From Aquiluna sp. (GTDB lineage Bacteria; Actinomycetota; Actinomycetes; Actinomycetales; Microbacteriaceae), in NCBI GenBank assembly GCA_028822985.1, contig JAPKCK010000001.1, positions 1 through 64,000 on the forward strand: a DNA stretch of 64,000 bases. The letters run 5' to 3'. Every line of letters begins with the position of its first letter. Positions within the stretch are counted from its first letter, which is position 1. The position numbers and the translations under genes are program-made. Under the pieces are notes generated by a model. That model was not told where the DNA came from, made no database searches, and was given only the letters and a program-made list of their open reading frames with translations. Below are positions 34,874 through 44,594 of the stretch, piece by piece.

Positions 34874-36309
34874 TGCTGCCTGATTCCTGGCACGGTCCGT
34901 GGTCTGGGCTCAGGGCAGTAGTGGTCGGTCTAGGCAAGTCGGGGTTTTCGGTTGCAGACACGCTGGTTGAGCTGGGAGTACAGACTGCCGTTGTGGGAAA
35001 AGCGGCGAAGCCGGAGCTTGCGGATTTGGTGGAGGTCATTGGCTCCAAGTTTCACGCTTCCGAGTCTCCAGAAGTTTTATCCGAGCTCGGATTTCGGCCC
35101 GATTTTGCGGTTGTTTCACCCGGCTTTAGCCCTCGCCATCCGCTAGTAGTCGAGCTTGAAAAAGAGAGAATTCTTGTTATTGGCGACATCGAGCTAGCTT
35201 GGCGGCTTCGCGACAAGCACGACGTGGTTGCTAGGTGGATCGGTGTGACCGGGACCAACGGGAAAACAACGACCAGTGAAATGACAACGGCGATGTTGCT
35301 GGCGTCCGGCAAGAGGACCATAGCCTGCGGAAATATTGGTGTTCCAATCCTCGATGCCATTAGAGACCCGGTTGGCTTTGACTACCTTGTCGTGGAGCTT
35401 TCTAGCTTCCAGCTTCATTACTTGGGGCAGATTTCTCTTCATATCGCCGCTTTTTTGAACATCGCCGAGGATCACCTTGATTGGCACGGTGACTTTGAGA
35501 GCTACTTAGCTGCAAAGGCCAAGATTTATCAGAACACCGCGGAATTTATCGTTTTTAACGAGCAGGACCCCAAGACGCTTCAGGCGGCTCAGCAGGCAGA
35601 AGTTGCCGCCGGCTGCCGGGCGGTTAGCTTTAGCCTCGGAGCGCCCGCGATGTCCTCGGTGGGCTACGTTGAGGAATTTCTTGTCGACAGGGCATTCTTG
35701 AATGATCGAGCAAATACGGCGCTTGAACTGTCTGAAATTGCCGACATCGAGCAGATTTCACCTGCCTCCAGTCACCTGCTGGCGAATGCGGCGGCAGCAG
35801 CGACGATTGCGAGGGCTTGTGGGGTTGAGCCGAGCTTAGTCAAAGAGGCTCTGAGGTCTTTCAAGCTGGCACCCCATCGCGCGCAATTTTTAGGACAGGT
35901 AAATCAAGTGCGCTTCGTCAATGACTCCAAGGCTACGAACGCACATGCTGCTGAAGCCTCGTTGGGGGCATCTGACTCTATTATTTGGATTCTCGGGGGC
36001 TTGCTAAAAGGGGTAGACCCAGAACCGTTGATTATTCGACATGGAGCTAAGCTTCGCGGAGTTGTGCTGCTCGGTGCTGAAACCGAATTACTCGAAGGAC
36101 TATTCAGCTCGCATTTGCCAGCTTTACCGGTTTTCCTGGCAGCGAAGAGCGACCCAATGGGCTCTGCTGTTCAGCTAGCGGTTGAAATTTCTAAGCCTGG
36201 CGATACTGTTCTGCTGGCCCCTATGGCCGCATCCATGGACCAATTTTTCGACTACGCCGAGCGTGGCGACAAATTCGTCGATGCGGTCAGAAAGTTAGGG
36301 GCGAAATGA
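34855..36309 (+). CDS. murD: UDP-MurNAc-L-alanine--D-glutamate ligase
   Basis: 484 residues. [11 protein letters not shown] nucleotide fold at the N-terminus, ATP motif [40 protein letters not shown] and C-terminal [12 protein letters not shown]. It adds D-Glu to UDP-MurNAc-L-Ala. Position between mraY and ftsW is canonical. ftsW overlaps by four bases. Confidence 0.95.
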   Translation: MDLRNMMLPDSWHGPWSGLRAVVVGLGKSGFSVADTLVELGVQTAVVGKAAKPELADLVEVIGSKFHASESPEVLSELGFRPDFAVVSPGFSPRHPLVVELEKERILVIGDIELAWRLRDKHDVVARWIGVTGTNGKTTTSEMTTAMLLASGKRTIACGNIGVPILDAIRDPVGFDYLVVELSSFQLHYLGQISLHIAAFLNIAEDHLDWHGDFESYLAAKAKIYQNTAEFIVFNEQDPKTLQAAQQAEVAAGCRAVSFSLGAPAMSSVGYVEEFLVDRAFLNDRANTALELSEIADIEQISPASSHLLANAAAAATIARACGVEPSLVKEALRSFKLAPHRAQFLGQVNQVRFVNDSKATNAHAAEASLGASDSIIWILGGLLKGVDPEPLIIRHGAKLRGVVLLGAETELLEGLFSSHLPALPVFLAAKSDPMGSAVQLAVEISKPGDTVLLAPMAASMDQFFDYAERGDKFVDAVRKLGAK

Positions 36310-37457
36310 CCGATTTGAAACAGATGACCACTCAGTCTTTTCGCGCACAGTCCCGACAATTTTATCTACTGCTCGGCCTGACTATCTTGACCGTGCTATT
36401 CGGCTTGGCAATGGTTGCGAGTGCCTCGGCGGTGGATAGCTTTAAGGAAACCGCCAATGCCGGGAGTACTTTTCTAAGACAGGGCATGTTTGCAGTTATC
36501 GGCATGGTCCTAATGTTCATAGTTGCGAACCTCCCGGTTGGGTTATTTCGTCGAACGAGCCTGGTGGCTCTTTACATAACTTTGTCTTTGCAGTTGGTGA
36601 CCGTTTTGTTCGGGGTTGAAATAAATGGAAACCGAAACTGGCTAGATATCGGGTTCACCAACATTCAGCCCTCTGAATTTTTGAAGCTTGGGTTGATTCT
36701 GGCATTCGCTAACCAGCTGGCGCAGTTGACAGATGACCCACTTAGAAATCGTCAAGTTTGGGCTCGCGTCTTCATGTTTTCAGCTGTGGCTTTGCTGCTA
36801 GTGGCAGTACTAGGTAAAGACTTGGGCACGGGTGTTGTCATGGCCGTAACCCTTATCGGGCTTTTTCTGATTGCCGGGATGCCCTGGGCATATTTTCTAG
36901 GAATAGCTCTTGCCGGAGTAATAGCTGCTTTCGCACTGGTGATGGCAACCCCCTCAAGACTTATCCGCTTCACCGCTTGGCTCAATCCCGGGGCTGCCGA
37001 CCCAATGGGTGTTATGTGGCAGTACGAGAAAGGCACCTGGGCTCTGGCATCGGGTGGTATCTGGGGGACGGGACTCGGACGCTCCAAGCTCAAGTGGAGC
37101 TGGATTCCGGAAGTTGAGAATGACTTTATTTTTGCGGTAATCGGCGAAGAACTTGGGCTCATCGGCGCTTTATTTGTTGTGCTTTTATTCTTCGCTCTGG
37201 GGCTGACCATGTTCTCGATTGCCAAGCATCAGAACAATGCCTTTAGCCGCAACTTAGTTGTGGGGGTAATGCTTTGGGTGGTTTTTCAGGCTTTTATTAA
37301 CATTTCCGTTGTTCTTGGCTTATTGCCAGTCTTGGGGGTTCCGCTGCCCCTTATTTCAGCTGGTGGCTCGTCCCTAATCGCTACTCTGGCTGGCATTGGA
37401 GTAGTGCTGGCTGTTGAGCGCGATAGAACACTAAAACTTGGCCGGAGTAACGGATGA
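36306..37457 (+). CDS. ftsW: septal peptidoglycan polymerase FtsW
   Basis: 383 residues, SEDS family with about ten membrane helices. GNRNWLDIG, IQPSEFLKLGLI, KDLGTGVVMAV and the end region VPLPLISAGGSSLIATL are conserved SEDS elements; the Asp in the large outside loop near VENDFIFAVIGEELG lies in the expected place. It polymerises lipid II with FtsI. murG overlaps by four bases. Confidence 0.95.
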   Translation: MTDLKQMTTQSFRAQSRQFYLLLGLTILTVLFGLAMVASASAVDSFKETANAGSTFLRQGMFAVIGMVLMFIVANLPVGLFRRTSLVALYITLSLQLVTVLFGVEINGNRNWLDIGFTNIQPSEFLKLGLILAFANQLAQLTDDPLRNRQVWARVFMFSAVALLLVAVLGKDLGTGVVMAVTLIGLFLIAGMPWAYFLGIALAGVIAAFALVMATPSRLIRFTAWLNPGAADPMGVMWQYEKGTWALASGGIWGTGLGRSKLKWSWIPEVENDFIFAVIGEELGLIGALFVVLLFFALGLTMFSIAKHQNNAFSRNLVVGVMLWVVFQAFINISVVLGLLPVLGVPLPLISAGGSSLIATLAGIGVVLAVERDRTLKLGRSNG

Positions 37458-38533
37458 GTAGGTTTTTATTGGCCGGTGGCGGCACTGGTGGGCACGTAAA
37501 TCCCTTATTGGCTCTAGGTGAGCTTCTTCGGAACCGGAAACACGAGGTAATCGCGCTCGGTACCAAGGAGGGTCTCGAATCCAGGTTGGTTCCTAACCGC
37601 GGATTTGAATTGATTACCATTCCTAGGCTTCCTTTGCCCAGAAGGCTGTCCCTGGGCAGTTTTAGCTATCCGTTTCGCCTGATACTTGCGAGTCTGCAAG
37701 TCGCCAGAGTAATTAGAACGCGCAAGGTTGACTGCGTTGTTGGTTTTGGTGGGTACGCTTCGGCACCCGCTTACTTGGCCGCTTGGTTTACTAGAACAAC
37801 ACTGGTAGTCCATGAAGCGAACGCTTTGGCGGGCTTTGCAAATAAATTAGGGGCGAATCTCACCAAGTGGGTGGCCGTAACATTTCCAAACAGCAATCTG
37901 CAAGACGCGCGGGTGACCGGAATGCCGATTCGTGAGGAGATAGTGGCTTCAGTTTCGGCTTACAACCAGCAGCAGGCAAGAATTGAGCTTGGTTTAGATC
38001 CGATGTTGCCGACCCTCCTGGTTACAGGTGGCTCGTTGGGGGCAAAGAGTATCAATGAATCAATTGCCGCGAGCTTAGACAAACTGAATGCGGCAGGCAT
38101 TCAAGTCCTGCACATTGTTGGAGATAGGGCAAACCTAGAGGACATCTCTCAAGCCGGATATAGTCGCATGGCCTACTGCAAGGCGATGGACGTTGCTATT
38201 TCGGCAAGTGACTTTGCTGTCTCCAGGGCCGGAGCTTCAACGGTTTCGGAGTTTGCGGCAACCGGGTTACCGGCGTTATACATCCCCTACCCGGTCGGTA
38301 ACGGCGAACAGCGCCTAAATGCGGCCTCCATTGTTGAGGCGGGCGGCGGGCTGCTAATTGACGATTCGGAATTTAATTCCGATTATGTGTCCAGCACTCT
38401 AATCCCACTTATCTCTCATAAGAAGGGGCTTATTTCAATGTCTAAGGCTGCAAGATCCCAGGCCATTATTGATGCGACAGAGCGGCTTGCAGAATTTGTT
38501 CTAGAAGCCATGGATACTAATACTCGTGATTAA
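37454..38533 (+). CDS. murG: UDP-GlcNAc transferase MurG
   Basis: 359 residues, GT-B fold. LLAGGGTGGHVNPLLAL binds the lipid acceptor, VTGGSLGAKSIN and SRAGASTVSEFAATGLPALYIP (cited in parts) bind UDP-GlcNAc. It converts lipid I to lipid II on the inner face of the membrane. Overlaps murC by eight bases. Confidence 0.95.
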   Translation: MSRFLLAGGGTGGHVNPLLALGELLRNRKHEVIALGTKEGLESRLVPNRGFELITIPRLPLPRRLSLGSFSYPFRLILASLQVARVIRTRKVDCVVGFGGYASAPAYLAAWFTRTTLVVHEANALAGFANKLGANLTKWVAVTFPNSNLQDARVTGMPIREEIVASVSAYNQQQARIELGLDPMLPTLLVTGGSLGAKSINESIAASLDKLNAAGIQVLHIVGDRANLEDISQAGYSRMAYCKAMDVAISASDFAVSRAGASTVSEFAATGLPALYIPYPVGNGEQRLNAASIVEAGGGLLIDDSEFNSDYVSSTLIPLISHKKGLISMSKAARSQAIIDATERLAEFVLEAMDTNTRD

Positions 38534-39914
38534 ACCAGATTTCAGCCAGTCCATTCCTGACGACTTAGGAACCGTTCACTTCATAGGAATTGGTGGTTCC
38601 GGCATGTCTGGCATCGCGAGGCTGCTTGTTCAGATGGGCTCGCGGGTCACTGGGTCGGATGTTAGAACCAGCCCAAATATCGACGCCCTTGAGAAGCTCG
38701 GTGTGCCAATAACGATTGGGCATGATGCTTCGAATTTGGGCGAAGCTGACACCGTCGTTGTCACCTCCGCTCTCTGGGAAACAAACCCAGAACTGTTAGC
38801 GGCGATAGAGAGAGGCCTGCCGGTGCTGCACCGATCGGCGCTGCTTGCCCATCTGGCCTCTAAGTCTTCATTGATTGCAGTCGCCGGTGCCCACGGAAAG
38901 ACGACGTCTACAGGAATGGTTGTCACAGCCCTCTCAAGACTTGGCGCTGACCCTAGTTTTGTAAACGGCGGGGTGATAAGAGATATTGGCGTATCCAGCG
39001 GATTTGGCGGCGGGCAGCAGTTTGTGATCGAGGCAGATGAGTCTGACAGCAGTTTTTTGCACTACAAAACGGCAATTGCTCTAATAACAAATGTGGATCC
39101 CGATCATCTTGACCACTTCGGCTCGTTGGAGGCTTTTCAAAAAGAGTTTGTTCGTTTTGCCGAAGCGGCCAGCGAATTTGTCGTTATTTCCGCTGATGAT
39201 GTCGGTGCGGTAGAAGTGGCGAAAATGATTCAGGACAAAAAGATAATAAGCTTCGGAGTCTCTGATGACGCCGATCTCAAAATTAGCTCCCTCGACGCTT
39301 CCGGCGCGAATGTTCGCTTTAGCCTTAGTTACCAAGATCAGAGTGCCGAAGCCGTGCTAAAGATTCCAGGGGAGCACAATGCTCAGAACGCCGCCGGTGC
39401 CGTCGCTGTTCTAATGGGATTGGGATTTCTGCTAGGTGAGTCGCTTGCGGCGGTTGCCAATTTTGGGGGCACGGATCGCCGGTTCCAGCTGCATGGAGAT
39501 CGCCGCGGGGTAAGCGTTTACGATGACTTCGCTCATCACCCAACCGAGGTTGCAGCGGCGCTTCGTGCGGCTAAGGCGAGCGTTGGCGGGGGTCGATTGA
39601 TTACTGTTTTCCAGCCGCACCTTTACAGTCGAACTCGCATTTTTTATAAGGAGTTTGCCGAAGCACTCAAAATCAGCGATTTTTCATTGGTTACTTCTAT
39701 CTATGCCGCAAGGGAAGATCCGGAGCCGGGTGTGACTGCCGAGCTGATAACGAATGCGGCTGACGCCACATCCGGAATCAGACTGGTTAGCAATTGGGAC
39801 GATGTTCCCGCGGCGGCCGTGGAGATTGCAATGCCTGGCGACTTCATAATCACCATGGGTTGCGGTGACATCTACAAAATGGTGCCAGCTTTACTTGAAG
39901 CACTGGAGACCTAA
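38526..39914 (+). CDS. murC: UDP-N-acetylmuramate--L-alanine ligase
   Basis: 462 residues from GTG. VHFIGIGGSGMSGIARLL at the N-terminus, ATP motif VAGAHGKTTSTGMV, DEADESDSSFL-type segment, DPDHLDHFG and YDDFAHHPTEV in the C-terminal domain. It commits UDP-MurNAc to the stem peptide. murB is not in this cluster. Confidence 0.95.
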   Translation: MIKPDFSQSIPDDLGTVHFIGIGGSGMSGIARLLVQMGSRVTGSDVRTSPNIDALEKLGVPITIGHDASNLGEADTVVVTSALWETNPELLAAIERGLPVLHRSALLAHLASKSSLIAVAGAHGKTTSTGMVVTALSRLGADPSFVNGGVIRDIGVSSGFGGGQQFVIEADESDSSFLHYKTAIALITNVDPDHLDHFGSLEAFQKEFVRFAEAASEFVVISADDVGAVEVAKMIQDKKIISFGVSDDADLKISSLDASGANVRFSLSYQDQSAEAVLKIPGEHNAQNAAGAVAVLMGLGFLLGESLAAVANFGGTDRRFQLHGDRRGVSVYDDFAHHPTEVAAALRAAKASVGGGRLITVFQPHLYSRTRIFYKEFAEALKISDFSLVTSIYAAREDPEPGVTAELITNAADATSGIRLVSNWDDVPAAAVEIAMPGDFIITMGCGDIYKMVPALLEALET

Positions 39915-40688
39915 TTGAGGCGTCCTGAGCGCGAGCTGCTTGGCCAAGAACGCAGGCGAATCCGTGGCGTGAAGACCCCGGGCAAACGCAGCAGGCTAGG
40001 GGCGTTTGGGATGTGGGGGAGAATCCTGACAGTAGTGGCCCCAGTTTCCTTGACTGCAGTTGTCCTGGCTAGCTTTTTCACCCCCATGCTCGCGGTTGAG
40101 AAAATTGAGTTCGTTGGAAACGAACGAATAGCGGCAGCGGAGCTGGAGTCAGCGTTATCGGCGCTCTATGACAGACCAATGACAACCATTAGCGACGATG
40201 AAATAGCGCAACTCTTGAGTGGGTTTTCGTTGATCGAAACTTTTACTTCGCAGGCCGAGCCTCCCCACACTCTTCGCGTCAACATAAGAGAACGCCAGCC
40301 AATTTTGATACTCGTCCGATCGGGACAGAACTACCTTTATGACGCAGCTGGCGTTCGAATAGCGGCAACCGAGGAAATCTCGAATTACCCGTTTCTAGTG
40401 TTTGATGGCAACCCAATAGAAAGCCCACGATTCTCGACCGCAGTGAAAGTGCTGTTTTCCCTACCTTTAGAGACCTACAGCCACGTTTTCTCAATCGAAG
40501 TCTCCGAATCCCTTACTTCCAAGCTCGTGCTTCGAGAGGGTAATCTCACTGTCTTTTGGGGCTCTACGGAAGAGGGTCTTTTGAAATCAGAAGTGCTCGA
40601 GTCGCTTCTGGCAACCGGAGTAAAGGATGCGCTTACCGTCGATGTGAGTTCGCCCAATTCCCCAGTGGTCCAATACCCGAATTCGTAG
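39915..40688 (+). CDS. ftsQ: cell division protein FtsQ
   Basis: 257 residues from TTG right after the murC stop. A basic cytoplasmic tail with many Arg, one membrane helix (about 38-60) and a POTRA domain starting VEKIEFVGNERIAAAELESAL, followed by the beta domain. It bridges FtsL/FtsB with the divisome. Position before ftsZ, without ftsA, is usual in actinobacteria. Confidence 0.88.
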   Translation: MRRPERELLGQERRRIRGVKTPGKRSRLGAFGMWGRILTVVAPVSLTAVVLASFFTPMLAVEKIEFVGNERIAAAELESALSALYDRPMTTISDDEIAQLLSGFSLIETFTSQAEPPHTLRVNIRERQPILILVRSGQNYLYDAAGVRIAATEEISNYPFLVFDGNPIESPRFSTAVKVLFSLPLETYSHVFSIEVSESLTSKLVLREGNLTVFWGSTEEGLLKSEVLESLLATGVKDALTVDVSSPNSPVVQYPNS

Positions 40689-40780
40689 GCGTAATCTTCG
40701 TTTCCGACACGCCCGAGCGCTTCGCGCCAAATCAGGGGATAGCAGCCTAATTTTTACGGGCAAAATGAATACCCTGCCAA

Positions 40781-40803
40781 AAGCTAAGCCTCAGCCTTAG
40801 CTT
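40781..40803 (+). promoter_or_regulatory. hairpin in the ftsQ-ftsZ gap
   Basis: AAGCTAAG (40781-40788) and CTTAGCTT (40796-40803) form a perfect 8-bp stem with a 7-base loop, about 12 bases before the AAGGAGG ribosome site of ftsZ. No T run follows, so it is unlikely to be a normal terminator. It could be an RNA-processing or stability element, or a dyad bound by a regulator such as the FtsR-like protein of this window. Confidence 0.5.
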
Positions 40804-40827
40804 GAGGGTTTTCGCAAGGAGGCAGAA

Positions 40828-42012
40828 TTGTCCGAGATCCCGAATTACCAGGCCGTCATAAAAGTTGTTGGCGTCGGCGGCGGTGGGGTTAATGCTCTGA
40901 ACCGGATGGTGCAGTCTGGTTTGCGAGGCGTGGAGTTTGTTGCAATAAACACCGACGCTCAGGCACTGCTTATGAGCGATGCAGACGTAAAGCTAGACAT
41001 TGGCCGAGACATAACTCGTGGACTCGGTGCCGGAGCGGATCCAGAAGTTGGACGTCGAGCAGCCGAAGAGCACGAGAGCGAGATCGAAGCAGCTCTCAAG
41101 GGTGCTGACATGGTGTTTGTCACCGCTGGTGAAGGCGGAGGAACCGGAACCGGTGGAGCGCCGGTCGTGGCAAGAATAGCGAAGCGACTCGGTGCATTGA
41201 CAGTTGGAGTAGTAACCCGTCCGTTTAATTTCGAGGGTAAAAGAAGAGCTGTTCAGGCCGATGAGGGTATCAGTGCCCTACGCGAAGAAGTCGACACTCT
41301 GATTGTGGTTCCAAACCAACGATTACTGGAAATGACCAACAAGAAGATTTCAGCCCTTGAGGCTTTCATGACCGCGGACGATGTCTTGCGGGCCGGCGTT
41401 CAGGGCATTAGCGATCTAATCGTGGTACCTGGCCTGATCAATCTCGACTTCAACGACGTGAAGTCCGTCATGCAGGGCGCCGGAAGTGCTCTTATGGGAA
41501 TTGGAACGGCCAAGGGCGAAGATCGTGCTGTTAGAGCCGCTGAGATCGCAGTTTCTTCGCCGCTTTTGGAGGCGACGATCGAAGGTGCTCACGGAGTCCT
41601 GCTTCTAATTCAGGGTGCTTCGGACTTGGGTCTTCACGAAATTGATGATGCGGCCAGACTCGTTCAAGAGGCAGTGCACCCAGAAGCCAATATCATCTTT
41701 GGAGCAACTATCGAGGACACACTAGGCGACGAGGTCAGAGTTACCGTCATTGCGGCCGGCTTTGATGGTGGCGAGCCTACGTACCGCAAGTTCGAGGCGA
41801 GCGCGCTGGGTGTTGCGGCCTTAGCCGCTGCCTCCGAGGCCGCAACTGCTTCTTCCGAGGTACAGGCGGACCAAGGCTCTGAACTCGAAGAAGTGGCTGC
41901 ACCGAGCTTTGAGTTCAGCGACGATTCAGAAGAGGCTGCAGAGGTCAAGCAGAAAGTCTCTACCCCTGGATACTTCGGAGACGACCTGGACCTGCCTGAA
42001 TTCTTCCGTTGA
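40828..42012 (+). CDS. ftsZ: cell division GTPase FtsZ
   Basis: 394 residues, TTG start with a perfect [22 protein letters not shown], the tubulin signature [32 protein letters not shown] and, after an acidic linker, the conserved C-terminal peptide [10 protein letters not shown] that binds SepF and FtsW. It forms the Z ring. The 139-base gap upstream, with its hairpin, is the longest in this part of the cluster and probably holds a separate promoter. Confidence 0.97.
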   Translation: MSEIPNYQAVIKVVGVGGGGVNALNRMVQSGLRGVEFVAINTDAQALLMSDADVKLDIGRDITRGLGAGADPEVGRRAAEEHESEIEAALKGADMVFVTAGEGGGTGTGGAPVVARIAKRLGALTVGVVTRPFNFEGKRRAVQADEGISALREEVDTLIVVPNQRLLEMTNKKISALEAFMTADDVLRAGVQGISDLIVVPGLINLDFNDVKSVMQGAGSALMGIGTAKGEDRAVRAAEIAVSSPLLEATIEGAHGVLLLIQGASDLGLHEIDDAARLVQEAVHPEANIIFGATIEDTLGDEVRVTVIAAGFDGGEPTYRKFEASALGVAALAAASEAATASSEVQADQGSELEEVAAPSFEFSDDSEEAAEVKQKVSTPGYFGDDLDLPEFFR

Positions 42013-42701
42013 GCCAACTGGCGACACGTTACAAAGAGGTTCAAGAGCGGATTTCGGCGGCAGCTTTGTCGTCTGGACGTCAGGCTTCGGACGTAGAATT
42101 AATAGTGATCACAAAGACTCATCCGACTCTCGTTGTCGCTGAACTTGCGGATCTCGGTCACCGCAGTTTTGGTGAAAACAGGGACCAAGAGGCAAAGCCC
42201 AAGGCATTTGAACTTGAGAGCCTGAGGCCAGATTGCAGCTTCGATTGGCATTTTGTAGGGCAATTGCAGTCAAACAAGGTAAAAAGCGCAATGAGTTATG
42301 CCAAAACAATTCATTCGCTCGACAGGCCAAGCTTGCTCAAGGAAATAGCAAAGCAGCTTGCAGCAGGCGACGCTCAAATCGATTGCTACATTGAGCTAAA
42401 TTTGACCGAAGATCAAAACCGCGGTGGTTTGGATCCTTCGGTGATCAAGCAGTTTGCGGATTCGGCTCTAACTGTTCCCGGGCTTAATTTACTCGGGGTA
42501 ATGGCCGTTGCCGGTTTAGATGTTGACCCAAGGGTCGATTTTGAAAAAGTTATTCGAATAAGCCGCGAACTCAGAGAAATTGCGCCGGACGCCATGGCTT
42601 TATCGATTGGAATGAGCGCTGATTACGAAGTTGCAATTGAACTTGGCGCGACACACGTGCGGATTGGTAGCGCAATTACCGGTCCGCGCGGAAACAACTA
42701 A
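42009..42701 (+). CDS. YggS-family pyridoxal phosphate homeostasis protein
   Basis: 230 residues with the alanine-racemase-like PLP barrel: VIVITKTHP carries the PLP Lys, then [31 protein letters not shown] and [23 protein letters not shown] (cited in parts). It buffers PLP in the cell. TTG start overlaps the ftsZ stop by four bases, as in most actinobacteria. Confidence 0.93.
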   Translation: MSQLATRYKEVQERISAAALSSGRQASDVELIVITKTHPTLVVAELADLGHRSFGENRDQEAKPKAFELESLRPDCSFDWHFVGQLQSNKVKSAMSYAKTIHSLDRPSLLKEIAKQLAAGDAQIDCYIELNLTEDQNRGGLDPSVIKQFADSALTVPGLNLLGVMAVAGLDVDPRVDFEKVIRISRELREIAPDAMALSIGMSADYEVAIELGATHVRIGSAITGPRGNN

Positions 42702-42730
42702 TAGTCTTTAGATAACTTTAGGAGTAGTAA

Positions 42731-43120
42731 ATGGGCATTCTCAGTTCGACGATGAATTACTTTGGCTTCGGAAGCGCAGAGAGCGCTAAGCCGGATTCGG
42801 CTAAGCCACGAGCAAGTGCTCCTCGGCCACGTCGCACCTCAGACATGTCTGAAATCATTACGCTTGAGCCTCAAACATACGCGGATGCCAAAGAGGTTGC
42901 ATCGCACTTCCGCACGGGAGTTCCGGTAATCGTGAACATTGGGGCCATGAGCGAAGCAGACGCAAAGCAAATGCGTGACTTCATGCTGGGGCTGAAGGAA
43001 GGACTAGAGGGTCACCTTCGACGAGTCACTCCGAAGGTTTTTCTGCTGAGCCCATCTCACGTGATCGTGTCTGACGCCGAATCCGGAACTTCGGATTCGG
43101 ATAACGTAGATATTTCCTAA
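42731..43120 (+). CDS. sepF: cell division protein SepF
   Basis: 129 residues from ATG with AGGAG. A short membrane-targeting N-terminus (MGILSSTMNYFGFG), a basic Pro/Ala linker and the SepF domain (YADAKEVASHFRTGVPVIVN region ending in VFLLSPSHVIV). SepF tethers FtsZ to the membrane and replaces FtsA, which is absent here. Confidence 0.95.
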   Translation: MGILSSTMNYFGFGSAESAKPDSAKPRASAPRPRRTSDMSEIITLEPQTYADAKEVASHFRTGVPVIVNIGAMSEADAKQMRDFMLGLKEGLEGHLRRVTPKVFLLSPSHVIVSDAESGTSDSDNVDIS

Positions 43121-43124
43121 AGGC

Positions 43125-43409
43125 ATGTCAATAATTGGGCTCACTCTTTATTGGGTGCTACAGCTGTTTTTTTACGCGATGATCATCCGCTTCATAGCTG
43201 AGCTCGTGATGAGCGTCAATCGAAGCTGGAGGCCCAAGGGCCTGTTGCTGCCGGTATTTGACCTTTGTTACTCCGTTACCGATCCGCCTCTAAAGTTTGC
43301 TAGACGCTTCATTCCTCCTTTGAGGCTAGGTCCAATATCCCTTGATTTGGCTTGGACCGTGCTGTTGATTGCGGTTCTAATTCTTCAGAGCTTTGCAAGA
43401 GGGCTCTAA
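43125..43409 (+). CDS. YggT family membrane protein
   Basis: 94 residues, two membrane helices (about 5-27 and 70-92) joined by a loop with CYSVTDPPLKFARRFIPPLR, the YggT signature. Lies between sepF and divIVA as in other Gram-positive dcw clusters. Function unknown, probably linked to division or envelope growth. Confidence 0.9.
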   Translation: MSIIGLTLYWVLQLFFYAMIIRFIAELVMSVNRSWRPKGLLLPVFDLCYSVTDPPLKFARRFIPPLRLGPISLDLAWTVLLIAVLILQSFARGL

Positions 43410-43465
43410 CTGCCAATAACATAGGGGCAGTTCATCGTGTCGAAAAATTTTAGGAGAGGTTTAAA

Positions 43466-44107
43466 ATGGCGCTGTTGCCCGAGGACATTCTCAGCAAGAG
43501 ATTTCTAACTACTAAGTTCCGCGAGGGTTATGACCAGGACGAGGTCGATGACTTCCTTGACGAAGTAGTTCTTGAGTTTCGTCGTGTTGTCACAGAAAAC
43601 CAGGACCTAAAGGCAGGCGGTGGTGAGTCTGATCCGTCTCTTGCCGCACCTGCTAAGGCGGTTCCTTTTCCCGAAGCGACCAATCCTGTCTCGGATGGCT
43701 CACTTGAGGGCACAGATTCCTCCAAGAGCATTATTGAATTGGCTCAGAAGCTGCACGAGGACCATGTTCGAGACGGTCAAGTAAAGCGCGATCAGCTGGT
43801 TCGAGACGGTCAAGAGCAGGCAGCCAGACTCATAAGAGACGCTGACGCTGAATCTCGAGAGCTACTCGGAAAGCTTGAGATCGAGCGAAAGAAGGTTCTC
43901 GAGGCAATTGAGGAGCTGAAACTCTTTGAGGCAGATTACCGAGAGCAGCTCCGTCGCTACATCGAAGACCAACTAGAGCAACTGACTCGCGAAGAGGCAA
44001 CCTCGGTTGTTGCGTCCGTCGAAGGAGTTAGCTATTCGGACTCTTCGGGTGAGTCAGAAGACTTGAGCCCAAAGGAAGTTGACGATTCCGAGGGTGACAA
44101 GATCTAA
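43466..44107 (+). CDS. divIVA: DivIVA/Wag31 polar growth protein
   Basis: 213 residues with strong TAGGAGAGG ribosome site. The N-terminal membrane-curvature domain MALLPEDILSKRFLTTKFRE then DQDEVDDFLDEV is textbook; after a Pro/Ser linker a long coiled coil covers about 90-175. In actinobacteria it recruits wall synthesis to the poles and is essential. The Lys/Arg pair in the first loop that binds curved membrane is present. Confidence 0.94.
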   Translation: MALLPEDILSKRFLTTKFREGYDQDEVDDFLDEVVLEFRRVVTENQDLKAGGGESDPSLAAPAKAVPFPEATNPVSDGSLEGTDSSKSIIELAQKLHEDHVRDGQVKRDQLVRDGQEQAARLIRDADAESRELLGKLEIERKKVLEAIEELKLFEADYREQLRRYIEDQLEQLTREEATSVVASVEGVSYSDSSGESEDLSPKEVDDSEGDKI

Positions 44108-44594
44108 GGGCGGAGCCAGGAAATTACTAATATTCCTTGGGACCGCTTTTAGCATTGTTGCGATCGACCAGGCCACGAAATTTTGGGCCGAAGCAAACCT
44201 AACGAACCAATCGGTTCAAGTAATCGGAGACCTTCTAAGGTTCCGGCTTGCCTACAATGACGCGGCTGCGTTTTCATTGGGAGTCGGGGCGACCTGGGTA
44301 CTAACTCTTATCTCTACAGTGGCGGTGATAGCCATGCTTGTTTATGGCCCGCGCATAAAGACCAGTTATTGGGCACTCATTGGCGGCTTTATTCTTGGGG
44401 GAGCAGCCGGCAATTGGATCGATCGGGCGTTCAAGGCCCCAGAGTTTTTCAACGGTCACGTGGTTGACTTCATACAGGTTCCATTTAATTTCGCGATTTT
44501 CAATTTGGCAGACACTTTTTTGGTTGTCGGTGTGATCTTGGTTGTAATACAAACACTTCGCGGAGATGCAATAGGTGGCGGACGTGCAGCCTAA
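44079..44594 (+). CDS. lspA: signal peptidase II (lipoprotein)
   Basis: About 171 residues with four membrane helices. Catalytic Asp residues in GHVVDFIQV and FNLADTFLVVG, plus the conserved YNDAAAFSLG. It cleaves the signal peptides of lipoproteins, such as the metallopeptidase-like lipoproteins at the left end. TTG 44079 overlaps divIVA by 29 bases; GTG 44094 is an alternative start. rluD overlaps its 3' end by 20 bases. Confidence 0.93.
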   Translation: MTIPRVTRSKGGARKLLIFLGTAFSIVAIDQATKFWAEANLTNQSVQVIGDLLRFRLAYNDAAAFSLGVGATWVLTLISTVAVIAMLVYGPRIKTSYWALIGGFILGGAAGNWIDRAFKAPEFFNGHVVDFIQVPFNFAIFNLADTFLVVGVILVVIQTLRGDAIGGGRAA

